Made by a program: the position numbers and the translations under genes. Below the pieces are notes generated by a model. The model was given only the letters and a program-made list of their open reading frames with translations, did not search any database and had not been told where the DNA came from. A DNA stretch of 64,000 nt from Chitinophaga eiseniae (lineage in GTDB: Bacteria; Bacteroidota; Bacteroidia; Chitinophagales; Chitinophagaceae): the NCBI RefSeq assembly GCF_012641265.1, contig NZ_JABAHZ010000001.1, positions 1 to 64,000 of the forward strand, written 5' to 3'. Numbering within the stretch: position 1 is the first letter of the stretch; each line of letters opens with the position of its first letter. Positions 1 through 8,084 of this stretch are shown in pieces.

Positions 1-1161
1 CATTTTTACTGGACACTGGCGAGTACCGGTGAGCATTGGGACCCGAATAATATTCTGAACGATTGGACGGGCTCCACTTTTGTACCAGGAGCTACCGGAG
101 GTGTGGTAGTTGCAGGAGGTGAGATCAGTGTAAAAGATGTCCCCTTACAGTTAGCTCCGGGGGCTTCCGTACTCGTGGAGACTGCATGGAAGCCACATAT
201 CCCGCAAGACTATGCAAATAGCCCAAATCAGGTAGATGTATGCCTGCTGGCAAGGATTACCGAACAGGTTGCGACACATCCTCCTTTTGGTGGCGTGAAT
301 TGGTTTGACGTTTTTATGCATGTTCCTGAAACGGGTGGCAATGAAAAATACAATGTAACTAACAATAACAACATTGTAACCCGTAACCTGATTGTGACAA
401 ATACTGACCTCTATAATAAGGGCACAGAAAAGCATCAGGTATGGGTAGCCAATGCAGAAACAGAGCAGCACATTTTTAGCTTCCAGCTCATCAATGACCG
501 TGCAATACATAAACAGCTTGCCGGTGACTTCTCAGCAGTTGGCTATATCACCCTGTATCTTGGTGATCTTTTTGATCGTTGGGTGGCTGCCGGTTCTCAC
601 GGCATCTATGCAACATCAGATGAACATAATAAATCAGTAACCTTTGACGGCTCTAGTACTTTGGAACTGGATGGCATATCATTAGATGCTGGTGAACGTT
701 TCCCTGTAGGAGTAGAAATACATTTGCGCAGCGGCGCAAAAAGCTATGGTAATGATTTTACTGTTCATTTCAGGCAGTTTACCTCAGATGCAACAAATAC
801 TTATTCAGACCTGTACGGAGACGTGAGTTTCCTAATCAAAACACCGGTAGCGGATTTGCTGCATTTTGCAAGGAAAGCCCCGGCAACCACAGAAGTACTC
901 AAACAGGGCAATTTCTTTGCTTATCCAAACCCGGTAGACAATACGCTGTATTTTGGTTACAACGGAGATGGCGATATACAATCAGATATCATAGTAACGG
1001 ACGTAGCGGGTAAAACAGCAATGGTTAAGAAAAATAATGCCTTTGTTAAGGGGCAGACATACTCTATAAATACCAGCGTGCTTCAACCTGGAATCTACCT
1101 TGTACATTTTACCAATAGTAGGGGCAGCGAGGAAACAATTAAGATTACCAAGCTAAAATAG
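1..1161 (+). CDS. Secreted protein with T9SS type A sorting domain (5' end outside window)
   Basis: The reading frame is open from base 1, so the start lies upstream of the window and only the last 386 codons are seen. The final ~80 residues form a typical type IX secretion C-terminal domain: a YPNPVDN motif, then a short beta-sandwich ending GIYLVHF...IKITKLK. Such domains carry the protein through the Bacteroidota type IX secretion system and are then cleaved at the cell surface. The part before it is rich in beta strands, Asn and Thr (a run of four Asn near base 365) and looks like an Ig-like or adhesin region; I recognise no catalytic motif. It is followed at once by a strong terminator. 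The class is secure, the function unknown. Confidence 0.85.
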   Translation, partial: HFYWTLASTGEHWDPNNILNDWTGSTFVPGATGGVVVAGGEISVKDVPLQLAPGASVLVETAWKPHIPQDYANSPNQVDVCLLARITEQVATHPPFGGVNWFDVFMHVPETGGNEKYNVTNNNNIVTRNLIVTNTDLYNKGTEKHQVWVANAETEQHIFSFQLINDRAIHKQLAGDFSAVGYITLYLGDLFDRWVAAGSHGIYATSDEHNKSVTFDGSSTLELDGISLDAGERFPVGVEIHLRSGAKSYGNDFTVHFRQFTSDATNTYSDLYGDVSFLIKTPVADLLHFARKAPATTEVLKQGNFFAYPNPVDNTLYFGYNGDGDIQSDIIVTDVAGKTAMVKKNNAFVKGQTYSINTSVLQPGIYLVHFTNSRGSEETIKITKLK

Positions 1162-1195
1162 ATACTCTTTCTCTGAGCGGCTACAGTGTAGCTTT

Positions 1196-1221
1196 AGGGG
1201 TGCTTATCGGCACCCCTTTTT
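1196..1221 (+). terminator. Rho-independent terminator of the T9SS-sorted gene
   Basis: A 7-bp GGGGTGC/GCACCCC stem (extended by an A-T pair) with a 6-nt loop is followed by five T. It lies 35 bases after the stop at 1161. Confidence 0.85.
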
Positions 1222-1258
1222 ATTGCTTACAAGATTGTCCTGAAATGGTTTGTCATGA

Positions 1259-1293
1259 TTGGGCCAGTTTTGCACTCTCGAACTTGGGCCAGT
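1259..1293 (+). promoter_or_regulatory. Candidate MocR operator: two direct repeats of TTGGGCCAGT
   Basis: TTGGGCCAGT occurs at 1259-1268 and again at 1284-1293, 25 bases apart in the same orientation; each copy is followed by a T-rich TTTTG stretch. MocR/GabR/PdxR regulators are known to bind direct repeats near their own or target promoters. It lies about 200 bases upstream of the MocR-type gene at 1487. The assignment is inference. Confidence 0.4.
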
Positions 1294-1486
1294 GTTTTGT
1301 AACTGAAATTCATATACATTCGATAAAGATTTTCAAAACAGGACACATACTCATTAACCTGAAGACCGGAACTCTGAAGACCAAATCCCTACGCCTGGAA
1401 GCATCTTTTCTCCCTGTTGAAGAAAGCACGTTTATCTAAGGTAGCGCCCACCTTAATTGTTTACTTGAAACCCATACCATTTACCT

Positions 1487-2965
1487 ATGGCATTCCGTGC
1501 ATGGAAAAATGTCTTGTCATTTGAACTTGACAGACAAAGAAAGAACCTGAGCCAGCAAATTGAAGATGGCATTGTACATGAAATCAGTAACGGGAGGTTA
1601 ACTCCGGGGATGCTCTTGCCCGGTTATCGCGAGCTGGCCAGTTTACTCGGCGTGAGCCGTAATACAATTGCAGCTGTCTATACTGAAATGGCAAGCAAAG
1701 GCATTCTTAAAAGTGTAAGAGGGAAAGGAACGCTTATTGCAGATCATATCCCGCACCAAAGGGATATCGCCGTCAGGAAGGTCACGCACAAACAGAAACT
1801 ATCTTTTACTTTCAATGAGTTTAATAATGAGATTATCACAACTGAGGTGCCTCCGGGACGTTGGCAGGTAAAAGTGGACGATGGTTTCCCCGATCCTAAA
1901 CTCGCTCCAAGCGGTAAGTTCGTGGCAACCTATAAACTGATGTCTTTTCGTAGTACCCGGCAGAAGAAAGCAGAATACAACAGCGGCAATAGTTTCCGGC
2001 AGCTGTTTTTGGAAGCTGGCCGGATGCTTCGTACACGTCGTGGCCTTCATATTGATGATTCCAACCTCTGTATTATCATAAGCAGTAAGATGGCGCTATA
2101 TATGATCGCACAGACGCTATTGCAGAAAGGGGATGTAGTTGCAGTGGAAGATCCCGGGGGCGCAATATGCTGGCAAACCTTTCAACGCGCCGGTGCTATG
2201 CTCTTACCTGTCCAGGTGGACAGTGAGGGTATCCGCACGGATATACTGGAGCGGGAGCTGCAACAAAAAAAAATAAAAGCTGTTTACATTTCTCCTTCCT
2301 GCCAATACCCAACAACTGCGACTTTATCTCTGCAACGCAGAAAGCACCTGATCGCCCTATCAGAGAAATATGGTTTTGCCATAATAGAAACAGACTACAA
2401 TCATGAGTTTTCATTCGATCCTTCAGCACCGTTACCTCTTGCGTCAAATAATGTCGAAGGGAATGTTATCTACTTAACGAACCTGAGCCGCATGATGGCA
2501 CCGTTAAACCTGATATGCTGTGTTGCAGGGCCGGCGGCATTCATCCAGTCGCTACATGCGCTCTACTACAGCATATACCAGCGGGCAGACGCCGTGCTGG
2601 AATTAACGGTAGCTGATATGATGAAGACAGATATTATCGGGCGTGCTGCACGTGCCAGCTTACGGGAATACCGGAAGAAACGGGACAATATGGTAGCATA
2701 TATCGAAAAACACCTGCATCCTTTAGTATCTGCAAACGTCCCGGATGCAGGTCTTGCATTGTGGCTGATTCCTGATCAGCGCTTTAATACCGATAATATT
2801 CGTAAACGTCTGCTGGAAATGGACATTTGGATACCACCAGCAAACCTGATCGCATATAGCAAGCATCCGCCCAATGCGCTACGCATTGGCTACGCATCCC
2901 TATCACCACGAGAATCTATCAATACGATTGAAGCCATTGCCGATGTTTTGACGCATTTGCATTGA
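1487..2965 (+). CDS. MocR/PdxR-type GntR transcriptional regulator with aminotransferase-like domain
   Basis: At 492 residues it has the usual MocR length. Residues ~15-80 are a GntR winged helix-turn-helix (ELASLLGVSRNTIAAVYTEM), and ~130-490 a fold-type I aminotransferase domain that normally binds pyridoxal phosphate as effector. The aspartate for the pyridine ring (ETDYNHEF), the SPSCQYPTT motif and the substrate-side Arg (ALRIGYA) are present. The residue expected to be the Schiff-base lysine is Arg335 in the motif NLSRMMAP, where family members usually have S-K. The protein may bind PLP without a covalent link, or bind another ligand. The ATG at 1487 follows an A/T-rich leader with no clear Shine-Dalgarno site. 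The target gene is not obvious from the neighbours; autoregulation is likely. Confidence 0.85.
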   Translation: MAFRAWKNVLSFELDRQRKNLSQQIEDGIVHEISNGRLTPGMLLPGYRELASLLGVSRNTIAAVYTEMASKGILKSVRGKGTLIADHIPHQRDIAVRKVTHKQKLSFTFNEFNNEIITTEVPPGRWQVKVDDGFPDPKLAPSGKFVATYKLMSFRSTRQKKAEYNSGNSFRQLFLEAGRMLRTRRGLHIDDSNLCIIISSKMALYMIAQTLLQKGDVVAVEDPGGAICWQTFQRAGAMLLPVQVDSEGIRTDILERELQQKKIKAVYISPSCQYPTTATLSLQRRKHLIALSEKYGFAIIETDYNHEFSFDPSAPLPLASNNVEGNVIYLTNLSRMMAPLNLICCVAGPAAFIQSLHALYYSIYQRADAVLELTVADMMKTDIIGRAARASLREYRKKRDNMVAYIEKHLHPLVSANVPDAGLALWLIPDQRFNTDNIRKRLLEMDIWIPPANLIAYSKHPPNALRIGYASLSPRESINTIEAIADVLTHLH

Positions 2966-3104
2966 ATCAGCGTCAGCCCTCAAAAGTTTTAACCATCTCT
3001 TCATTGCGTTCTTTGATCGCATCTGCATAATTATTCCATCTACAAAAAACTGTAGTCGTACTGGCAAGCTATTGCCTTAGCTTGTCTGTGCTTTCATATT
3101 TCCC

Positions 3105-3335
3105 ATGAATCAACATTTCACAACTATGAAATCAAACGAAGCCCACATGAACCATCCGCGCAAAGTAACCGCACACACACTCAAGGAGCTTGCCGACCAA
3201 TACGGAGTAAGCAGGCGCATTATCAGAACCTGGTTAAGTCCATTTGAAGCAGAGATCGGCCCGCGATTAGGCTACTATTATACGGTCGCACAAATGCTAA
3301 TCATATACGAGAAGATCGGCCCACCGCCTATGTGA
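3105..3335 (+). CDS. Small helix-turn-helix protein, function unknown
   Basis: A 76-residue protein with an HTH-like segment, TLKELADQYGVSRRIIRTWL, followed by a short basic/aromatic tail (RLGYYYTVAQMLIIYEKIG). It resembles the short MerR- or excisionase-like DNA-binding proteins common in Bacteroidota mobile elements. In-frame ATGs at 3126 and 3147 could also be the start; the HTH begins after all of them. It lies upstream of, and in the same direction as, the serine recombinase, which suggests an accessory or directionality role. That role is inference. Confidence 0.55.
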   Translation: MNQHFTTMKSNEAHMNHPRKVTAHTLKELADQYGVSRRIIRTWLSPFEAEIGPRLGYYYTVAQMLIIYEKIGPPPM

Positions 3336-3532
3336 CCCTTATCCCTTTATCAACTTGTTGTAAGCACATACTACTTTTCTTTCTCCGCATCGCCTTTCAC
3401 CACCTACTCCGGCGACCGGCAATTAACTACCTATATGCGAAATTGTTTCATGTTGCTTGCAATACAGCGCATGAGCTGTAAAGTGGCTGTTCTACCTGTC
3501 ATATATTGACGGGTTGGAAAAACTATATATCT

Positions 3533-3787
3533 ATGGAACAAGTAACACACAGGCAGCCATCAGCAGTAATGTCATTACCTATAAAAGACCAGGGTGAGCT
3601 TACACCTGAACTGCTTAGAAAATTTCCGGGCTGTGAGCATTATTCGGACGAGCAGGCCGAATCAGTAATTGAGTCGATACACCTCCTTGCAGAAATTTTA
3701 TATGATTTGGCGATTTCTAAAGAAATACATAATGTTGATTATCAATTAGATACTTGTGAAATAATGCCCTTAAATCAGGCAGCATAA
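3533..3787 (+). CDS. Small acidic protein upstream of the recombinase, unknown
   Basis: An 84-residue protein starting at the ATG at 3533; the frame also allows a TTG at 3506. It is acidic and helical (ELTPELLRKFPGCEHYSDEQAESVIESIHLLAEILYDLA is paraphrased here as a helical middle at ~25-65) with no signal peptide or membrane segment. It ends 29 bases before the recombinase and probably shares its transcript. Small genes of this size often precede serine recombinases in Bacteroidota elements, but I cannot assign a function. Confidence 0.5.
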   Translation: MEQVTHRQPSAVMSLPIKDQGELTPELLRKFPGCEHYSDEQAESVIESIHLLAEILYDLAISKEIHNVDYQLDTCEIMPLNQAA

Positions 3788-3816
3788 AAACATTATTATC
3801 CCAAAAATCAAAACAA

Positions 3817-5607
3817 ATGCTCAAAACAGTAGATGCTTTTCAGAAATGGGCAAGAACCTCCGGTACTAATAACCTGATCAAAGACATAAAACAAGCTGTG
3901 GTCTACACACGTGTTTCATCCAAAGAACAGGCAGACAAAAATCTAAGCCTCGAATTTCAACGAAAGACAATTGAGGACTATGCAAGACGCAATGACTTTA
4001 AGCTTATAGAATATTTTGGCGGCACTTTTGAATCTGCCAAAACGGATGGCAGAAAGGAGTTTTTACGGATGCTGAACTTCATCCGCTCCAAAAAGGGGGC
4101 GATCAGCCACATATTAGTATACACCACAGCGCGGTTCAGCAGAACAGGAGGGGCGGCAATTAAGCTTGCTGAAGATTTATTGTTGAAATATGGAGTACAA
4201 ATATTGGCAGTAACTCAGCCAACAGACACCTCTACTACCAATGGTCAGTTTCAGCAGAATATAAATTTCCTCTTTGCTCATTGGGATAACCAGCAACGCA
4301 GACAAGCAACAATGGCAGGGTCTAAAGAGAAATTAGAGGCTGGCATTTGGTGCCTTAAACCACCGATGGGGTATGATGCCGTCACTATGAATGGTGTTCG
4401 TACCATCGTGGTAAATAAGACTGGCGAACGTCTGCGCAAAGCATTTCAGTGGAAATTAATGGGAGTGAAAAACGAAGATATATTACTCCGTCTTAAAGCC
4501 CTCGGGGTAACCATTTATAAACAGAAACTGTCTATGATCTTCAGCAATCCCTTTTATTGTGGGATTATTGTAAACAAAATGCTGAATGGAGCAGCTATAA
4601 AAGGAAAGCACCCGGCGCTAATCTCACAGGCAGAGTTCCTGCAAATAAATGAAATCCGTGCCGCAGCTGGTGGAAAGTTTGGCGTATATCATCAGAAAGA
4701 AAGAGCAGAACTCCCCTTAAAGGTATTCGTTAAGTGTGGCATGTGTGGTAATGCCTTTACCGGTTATACTTCCAAGAACATATATTACTATAAATGTCGT
4801 GGCATTGGCTGCAACTGTAATATAAGCGCCAAGAAGCTCAATGAACAATTTATCGAGTTTCTATCTCACTATAGCCTTCGGGATGATACGCTCGCACCCC
4901 TTCAGTATCACATGAGCCAATTCTTCAGAAAGCGTAATGAAGTAGCTTATGTTCATATTATGGAGTTAGAAAAGCAGCTCGGAGAAGTACAAGTATACCT
5001 GAATAACATTGAGGAAAGTTTCCATGTATATAAGAAAATGGGCGATGAAAGCTACCAGAAATTTAAGGCTAAATACATCGAGCAGAAGAACAATATAGAA
5101 AGCGAAATCAAAAAAAGTGGTATTGACAGTTCTAACTTGGAACAGTACCTAAGTAAAGCGGTCATAATTTCTCGGGAACTGGCTACAGCATGGGATTGTG
5201 GCAATATCCCTAAAAAGGAATCCCTGCAAAAATTGGTGTTTCCGGAGGGAGTATCATATAATTTGAAAAACGGGGCATTTCTAACTCAAAAAGTGAACGG
5301 CGTTTTTTCCCTTTTTGCAGACGTGAACAGCGTTTCAGCCGAAAATAAAAAAGGACAGGATGGTATTAAAACCATCCTGTCCAATCAAGTCGGGATGACA
5401 AGATTCGAACTTGCGGCCTCTTCGTCCCGAACGAAGCGCGCTACCGGGCTGCGCTACATCCCGTTTGAGGTGGCTAATTTAATAAATTCCCCCAGTTATT
5501 TCACCGGATTTTTTTCGGTACCGGCTATCGGTGTACTGTTTTGTGCTACTTCTTCTGCGGTGAGTCCGTACATGGGCGGCGTTTTTACGCCCAGCAGGTT
5601 CAGGTAA
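3817..5607 (+). CDS. Large serine recombinase (site-specific integrase)
   Basis: The resolvase catalytic domain spans residues ~25-165 with the nucleophile Ser34 in YTRVSSKEQ, followed by a Recombinase domain (~185-275), a Cys4 zinc ribbon from about residue 307 (CGMCGNAF...CRGIGCNC) and a coiled coil (~375-430). It cuts and rejoins DNA at attachment sites to move its element. The natural C-terminus is probably near residue 515. The frame has no stop there and continues across a hairpin (5353-5382), antisense through tRNA-Pro(CGG) and 112 bases into the opposite-strand DinB gene, so the last ~75 residues encode tRNA antisense and host sequence. This indicates that the gene's end overlaps the attachment site. 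The other end of the element is not seen in the window. Confidence 0.85.
   Translation: MLKTVDAFQKWARTSGTNNLIKDIKQAVVYTRVSSKEQADKNLSLEFQRKTIEDYARRNDFKLIEYFGGTFESAKTDGRKEFLRMLNFIRSKKGAISHILVYTTARFSRTGGAAIKLAEDLLLKYGVQILAVTQPTDTSTTNGQFQQNINFLFAHWDNQQRRQATMAGSKEKLEAGIWCLKPPMGYDAVTMNGVRTIVVNKTGERLRKAFQWKLMGVKNEDILLRLKALGVTIYKQKLSMIFSNPFYCGIIVNKMLNGAAIKGKHPALISQAEFLQINEIRAAAGGKFGVYHQKERAELPLKVFVKCGMCGNAFTGYTSKNIYYYKCRGIGCNCNISAKKLNEQFIEFLSHYSLRDDTLAPLQYHMSQFFRKRNEVAYVHIMELEKQLGEVQVYLNNIEESFHVYKKMGDESYQKFKAKYIEQKNNIESEIKKSGIDSSNLEQYLSKAVIISRELATAWDCGNIPKKESLQKLVFPEGVSYNLKNGAFLTQKVNGVFSLFADVNSVSAENKKGQDGIKTILSNQVGMTRFELAASSSRTKRATGLRYIPFEVANLINSPSYFTGFFSVPAIGVLFCATSSAVSPYMGGVFTPSRFR
5353..5382. terminator. 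Hairpin downstream of tRNA-Pro(CGG)
   Basis: A perfect 12-bp stem GGACAGGATGGT/ACCATCCTGTCC with a 6-nt loop. It is preceded on the + strand by an A-rich run, which gives a T-rich tail for minus-strand transcription, so it fits as the terminator of the tRNA at 5390-5463. It also lies inside the recombinase frame. Confidence 0.65.
5390..5463 (-). tRNA. tRNA-Pro (anticodon CGG)
   Basis: The minus strand folds as a 74-nt cloverleaf: acceptor CGGGATG/CATCCCG with discriminator A, D-arm GCGC...GCGC, anticodon arm CTTCG-TTCGGGA-CGAAG with CGG at positions 34-36, and T-arm GCAAG-TTCGAAT-CTTGT. CCA is not encoded. Its 3' end faces the serine recombinase at 3817-5607, so this tRNA is the likely integration site of that element. 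Confidence 0.93.
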
Positions 5608-6026
5608 ATATATAGTTCGCCGCGATGGTGAATTTCATGTTCTACCATGGCGCGCATCCATTTCCATATACGCATTTCTACATTGCCGGGCGTGGTGCAT
5701 TTACGTTGCAGGTCTGCATCGCTCAGTTGCCGGAATATGGCGAGTGATTGCTGGTGCAGTTCGTTGAAGAAGGCAACAACGTTGTCGTAGCCGTCGGCCA
5801 GCTCTTTGCCACAGCCTTGGTAGGCGCTGGGGCGGCCGGCGATGGTTTCGGCAAACATATACCTTTCGATGGTGGCAATATGCCGGATCTGGTCGCCGAT
5901 ACTGAACTTACCCGGTTTGTACGACCAGTCCAGCTGATCGGGTGGCACTACGCTGATGAGCCGGAGGGTACGTTCCCGTACTTTGTCGTAGTATTCGAGA
6001 AAGGGTGGTATGCTAAGGATTTCCAT
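5496..6026 (-). CDS. DinB-family protein
   Basis: A 176-residue four-helix DinB/YfiT-type protein. The metal-binding histidine triad typical of the family is visible as His49 (DQIRHIA) and His130 with His133/134 (VEHEIHHRGE). DinB-like proteins are cytosolic metal-dependent enzymes, many of them thiol transferases or of unknown substrate. The gene sits 3 bases upstream of no partner but follows the thioesterase on the same strand with a 3-base gap (6027-6029), so the two are probably co-transcribed. The recombinase frame reaches 112 bases into its 3' end on the other strand. Confidence 0.85.
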   Translation of the reverse strand: MEILSIPPFLEYYDKVRERTLRLISVVPPDQLDWSYKPGKFSIGDQIRHIATIERYMFAETIAGRPSAYQGCGKELADGYDNVVAFFNELHQQSLAIFRQLSDADLQRKCTTPGNVEMRIWKWMRAMVEHEIHHRGELYIYLNLLGVKTPPMYGLTAEEVAQNSTPIAGTEKNPVK

Positions 6027-6029
6027 GGC

Positions 6030-6479
6030 TTATTTGCTGGCTTTTATGAGGGTGATTAAAGAGGTGGCGACTTGTGCTTCCTGATCGTTATTCCGGATAA
6101 AAAGATCGGTTTGTGCTACCGTAATAGTAGCGCCTCCTTTAATCACGGTAGCTTTGGCGATGAGCATTTCACCTTTCGCCTGGCGCAGAAAATTGACCTT
6201 AAATTCTATGGTGAGAAAGGAAACATCTTCCGGGTAAAGTGTGGTAGCGGCGTAGCCTCCCGCAGTATCGGCCAGGGCGGCAATGACGCCGCCGTGAAAA
6301 ATGCCGGAAGTACGCAACAGGAAATCAGTGGGAGGTACAGCAATGGCGATGGATCCGTGATCGATCTGTTCGATGTGGGCGCCATAAAATTGCATGAGCT
6401 TTTGCCGTCCAAAACTAGCGTTGATTCTTTCGCTGATCTGTGGGTCTAACATGTATGTTGTTTCGGGAAAGATAGGCAT
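6030..6479 (-). CDS. PaaI-family hotdog thioesterase
   Basis: A 149-residue single-hotdog protein with the family signature FHGGVIAALADTAGGYAA (residues ~61-78) and the later strand VNFLRQAKGEMLIAKATVI. PaaI-type enzymes hydrolyse acyl- or aryl-CoA thioesters in the cytosol. The first ATG at 6479 adds nine residues before MLDPQIS; the ATG at 6452 is an equally good start. It is upstream of and nearly touching the DinB gene. The substrate cannot be told from sequence. Confidence 0.85.
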   Translation of the reverse strand: MPIFPETTYMLDPQISERINASFGRQKLMQFYGAHIEQIDHGSIAIAVPPTDFLLRTSGIFHGGVIAALADTAGGYAATTLYPEDVSFLTIEFKVNFLRQAKGEMLIAKATVIKGGATITVAQTDLFIRNNDQEAQVATSLITLIKASK

Positions 6480-6567
6480 TTTTGACTATTTGTAAGGCCA
6501 CCGTTAAAGGTTCGTTAATGAGGCAACATTTAACACACATTTCCCGTATTAACTATAAACAACTGTT

Positions 6568-7101
6568 ATGAAAAAGGAATCTTTCTCCCGCCTATGGAGG
6601 AGACAGTGGTTTGCATACAGTTCTTTATTTTTTGCTGTATGTATGGCTGCCTGTAGTGGCGGGGGCTATAATGGTGGTAACGGTAACCCTGGTGGAGGTA
6701 GTACTTATACCGTTAGTGCAACGCTGACAGGAGCACAGGAAACGCCTGCCAACGGCAGTACCGGTACAGGTACACTCACAGGTACTTATGATCCTGCAAC
6801 ATATAAACTCAGCTTCACCCTTAGCTGGAGTAAAATCAGCGGAGTGCCTACAGGTATGCACTTCCATGGGCCTGGTGCAGCAGGTGTGGCAGCCCCGGTG
6901 GCGATTGCCATTACAGGCTTTCCTGCTAATGCCACTGGCTCAGTATCCGGAACAGTAACGCTTAGTGCGGGCCAGGCGGGTGATTTGCTCTCCGGCAACT
7001 GGTATGTAAATATCCATACCGCCGCTTTCCCTAATGGGGAAATAAGAGGGCAAATCTCCACCTCGAAAATGACAGGTGGCGGAGGAGGTTCGGGCTATTA
7101 G
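6568..7101 (+). CDS. CHRD-domain lipoprotein
   Basis: A 177-residue lipoprotein with an N-terminal hydrophobic segment and a lipobox ending MAAC (Cys29), then a glycine/asparagine-rich linker. Residues ~48-165 are a CHRD domain (TLTGAQETPANGS...MHFHGPGAAG...WYVNIHTAAFPNGEIRGQI), which in bacteria is a secreted domain of unknown function. The protein ends in a short glycine-rich tail. It is a single gene with its own terminator at 7111-7138 and is divergent from the thioesterase operon across an 88-base gap. Confidence 0.85.
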   Translation: MKKESFSRLWRRQWFAYSSLFFAVCMAACSGGGYNGGNGNPGGGSTYTVSATLTGAQETPANGSTGTGTLTGTYDPATYKLSFTLSWSKISGVPTGMHFHGPGAAGVAAPVAIAITGFPANATGSVSGTVTLSAGQAGDLLSGNWYVNIHTAAFPNGEIRGQISTSKMTGGGGGSGY

Positions 7102-7110
7102 CTAAACAAA

Positions 7111-7138
7111 AGGATGCCTCAGGCAATGGAGGCATCCT
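7111..7138. terminator. Bidirectional terminator between convergent genes
   Basis: A perfect 10-bp stem AGGATGCCTC/GAGGCATCCT with an 8-nt loop. It lies between the CHRD lipoprotein and the convergent acetolactate decarboxylase, with an A-rich run on one side and TT on the other. Confidence 0.75.
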
Positions 7139-7146
7139 TCTGACTG

Positions 7147-7935
7147 TTATTTTGAACCCTTTTCCACGCTTTTTATGTCTTCTTGCCTGTTTTGCTTAAA
7201 GTCGAAGTGATCAAAGGCAGGAGAGGTGGGAATTTGCAAGGTGTAGCTGTCGAGTATGCTCACAGTAATCACCACATCAGCAATGGCCAGATCCACGATA
7301 TGACCGCCCGCATCCCGTGCATCCGACAGGTAATGAAAATGATACCCGGCAATGTTGGTGTTATCCATGTACGCCGGTAAACGATAGCCTACCAGGTCTC
7401 CCGCACAGGCATTGAATTGAAAGAAATGTTGCAGCCCCAACATGCCCGCCAACGGCGGATACGGCGCCTCATGCACCGGTGGAAAAGCCCTTGTTTTCAG
7501 GTGACTGAACTTACCCTTGATATGAATGGCGTAGAGGCCGTTCATATTTGGCAAAAGGCTGTCCAGGTAATGGTACAAGGCTGCTCTGTCCATGGACTGA
7601 TGCACGGTGAAAGTCAGGTCGGTATGGAAGAAATTGATCATGCTGAAAGGCGTCAGCTGCTGCCGGTGCAACACTTCCGTAGTTTTTCCCGTGTATTGCG
7701 TCTGATAGGCCTTACCATCTAAAAACAGCAGCTCCCCGTCTATTTTATCCGGCGCACCGAGGCCAAAATCTCCTTTTGTGACAAGGGAGTCTATCGGGTA
7801 AAATCCATCATACAGACCGCCCATCAGTCCACTGGCTACTCCTGCGGTGAAGAGCTGGTGGTGGGTGGTGTCTTTAGCCGGCTGCCCGGCAGGAGCGGAT
7901 AATGTTAGCAGCAGCGTTAAAATAGGGACATACAT
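7147..7935 (-). CDS. budA: Alpha-acetolactate decarboxylase
   Basis: The enzyme converts (S)-2-acetolactate to acetoin in the butanediol/acetoin pathway. Family marks are present: GDFGLGAPDKIDGELLFLDG near the N-terminus and the zinc-binding histidines in GYHFHYLSDARDAGGHIVD. The ATG at 7935 gives 262 residues with a hydrophobic start MYVPILTLLLTLSAPAGQ that looks like a signal peptide; the frame stays open to an ATG at 8022. No acetolactate synthase gene is adjacent, so the substrate must come from branched-chain amino acid synthesis or elsewhere. The likely export is odd for a fermentative enzyme, although some family members are secreted. Confidence 0.88.
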   Translation of the reverse strand: MYVPILTLLLTLSAPAGQPAKDTTHHQLFTAGVASGLMGGLYDGFYPIDSLVTKGDFGLGAPDKIDGELLFLDGKAYQTQYTGKTTEVLHRQQLTPFSMINFFHTDLTFTVHQSMDRAALYHYLDSLLPNMNGLYAIHIKGKFSHLKTRAFPPVHEAPYPPLAGMLGLQHFFQFNACAGDLVGYRLPAYMDNTNIAGYHFHYLSDARDAGGHIVDLAIADVVITVSILDSYTLQIPTSPAFDHFDFKQNRQEDIKSVEKGSK

Positions 7936-8084
7936 GTTCGTTGGTATCGTTGAAATATGATAAAATACCGGAAAGGTAGAGAAAAAATAAAAGAGAAGAA
8001 ATGTAAAATCGCCCGCTGCCATAGGCCAACGGAAAGTTACTATCTTTAGATAACCGGCAGTAGCCGGATGTTAACTTCCCATAT

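Larger units (their letters stand above)
1162..1486. other. Intergenic region upstream of the MocR-type regulator
   Basis: This 325-base gap holds the terminator at 1196-1221 and a pair of direct repeats at 1259-1293. A 79-codon frame at 1200-1439 starts inside the terminator, has no family character and is not called as a gene. Confidence 0.6.

Noticed and set aside
1200..1439. 79-codon open frame between the T9SS gene and the MocR gene
   Set aside because: It starts inside a terminator, has no family character and overlaps the candidate operator.
1..3800. Second copy of the tRNA-Pro(CGG) 3' end as the far end of the recombinase element
   Set aside because: I could not find it by eye in this stretch; the far boundary must lie outside the window or be too decayed to see.
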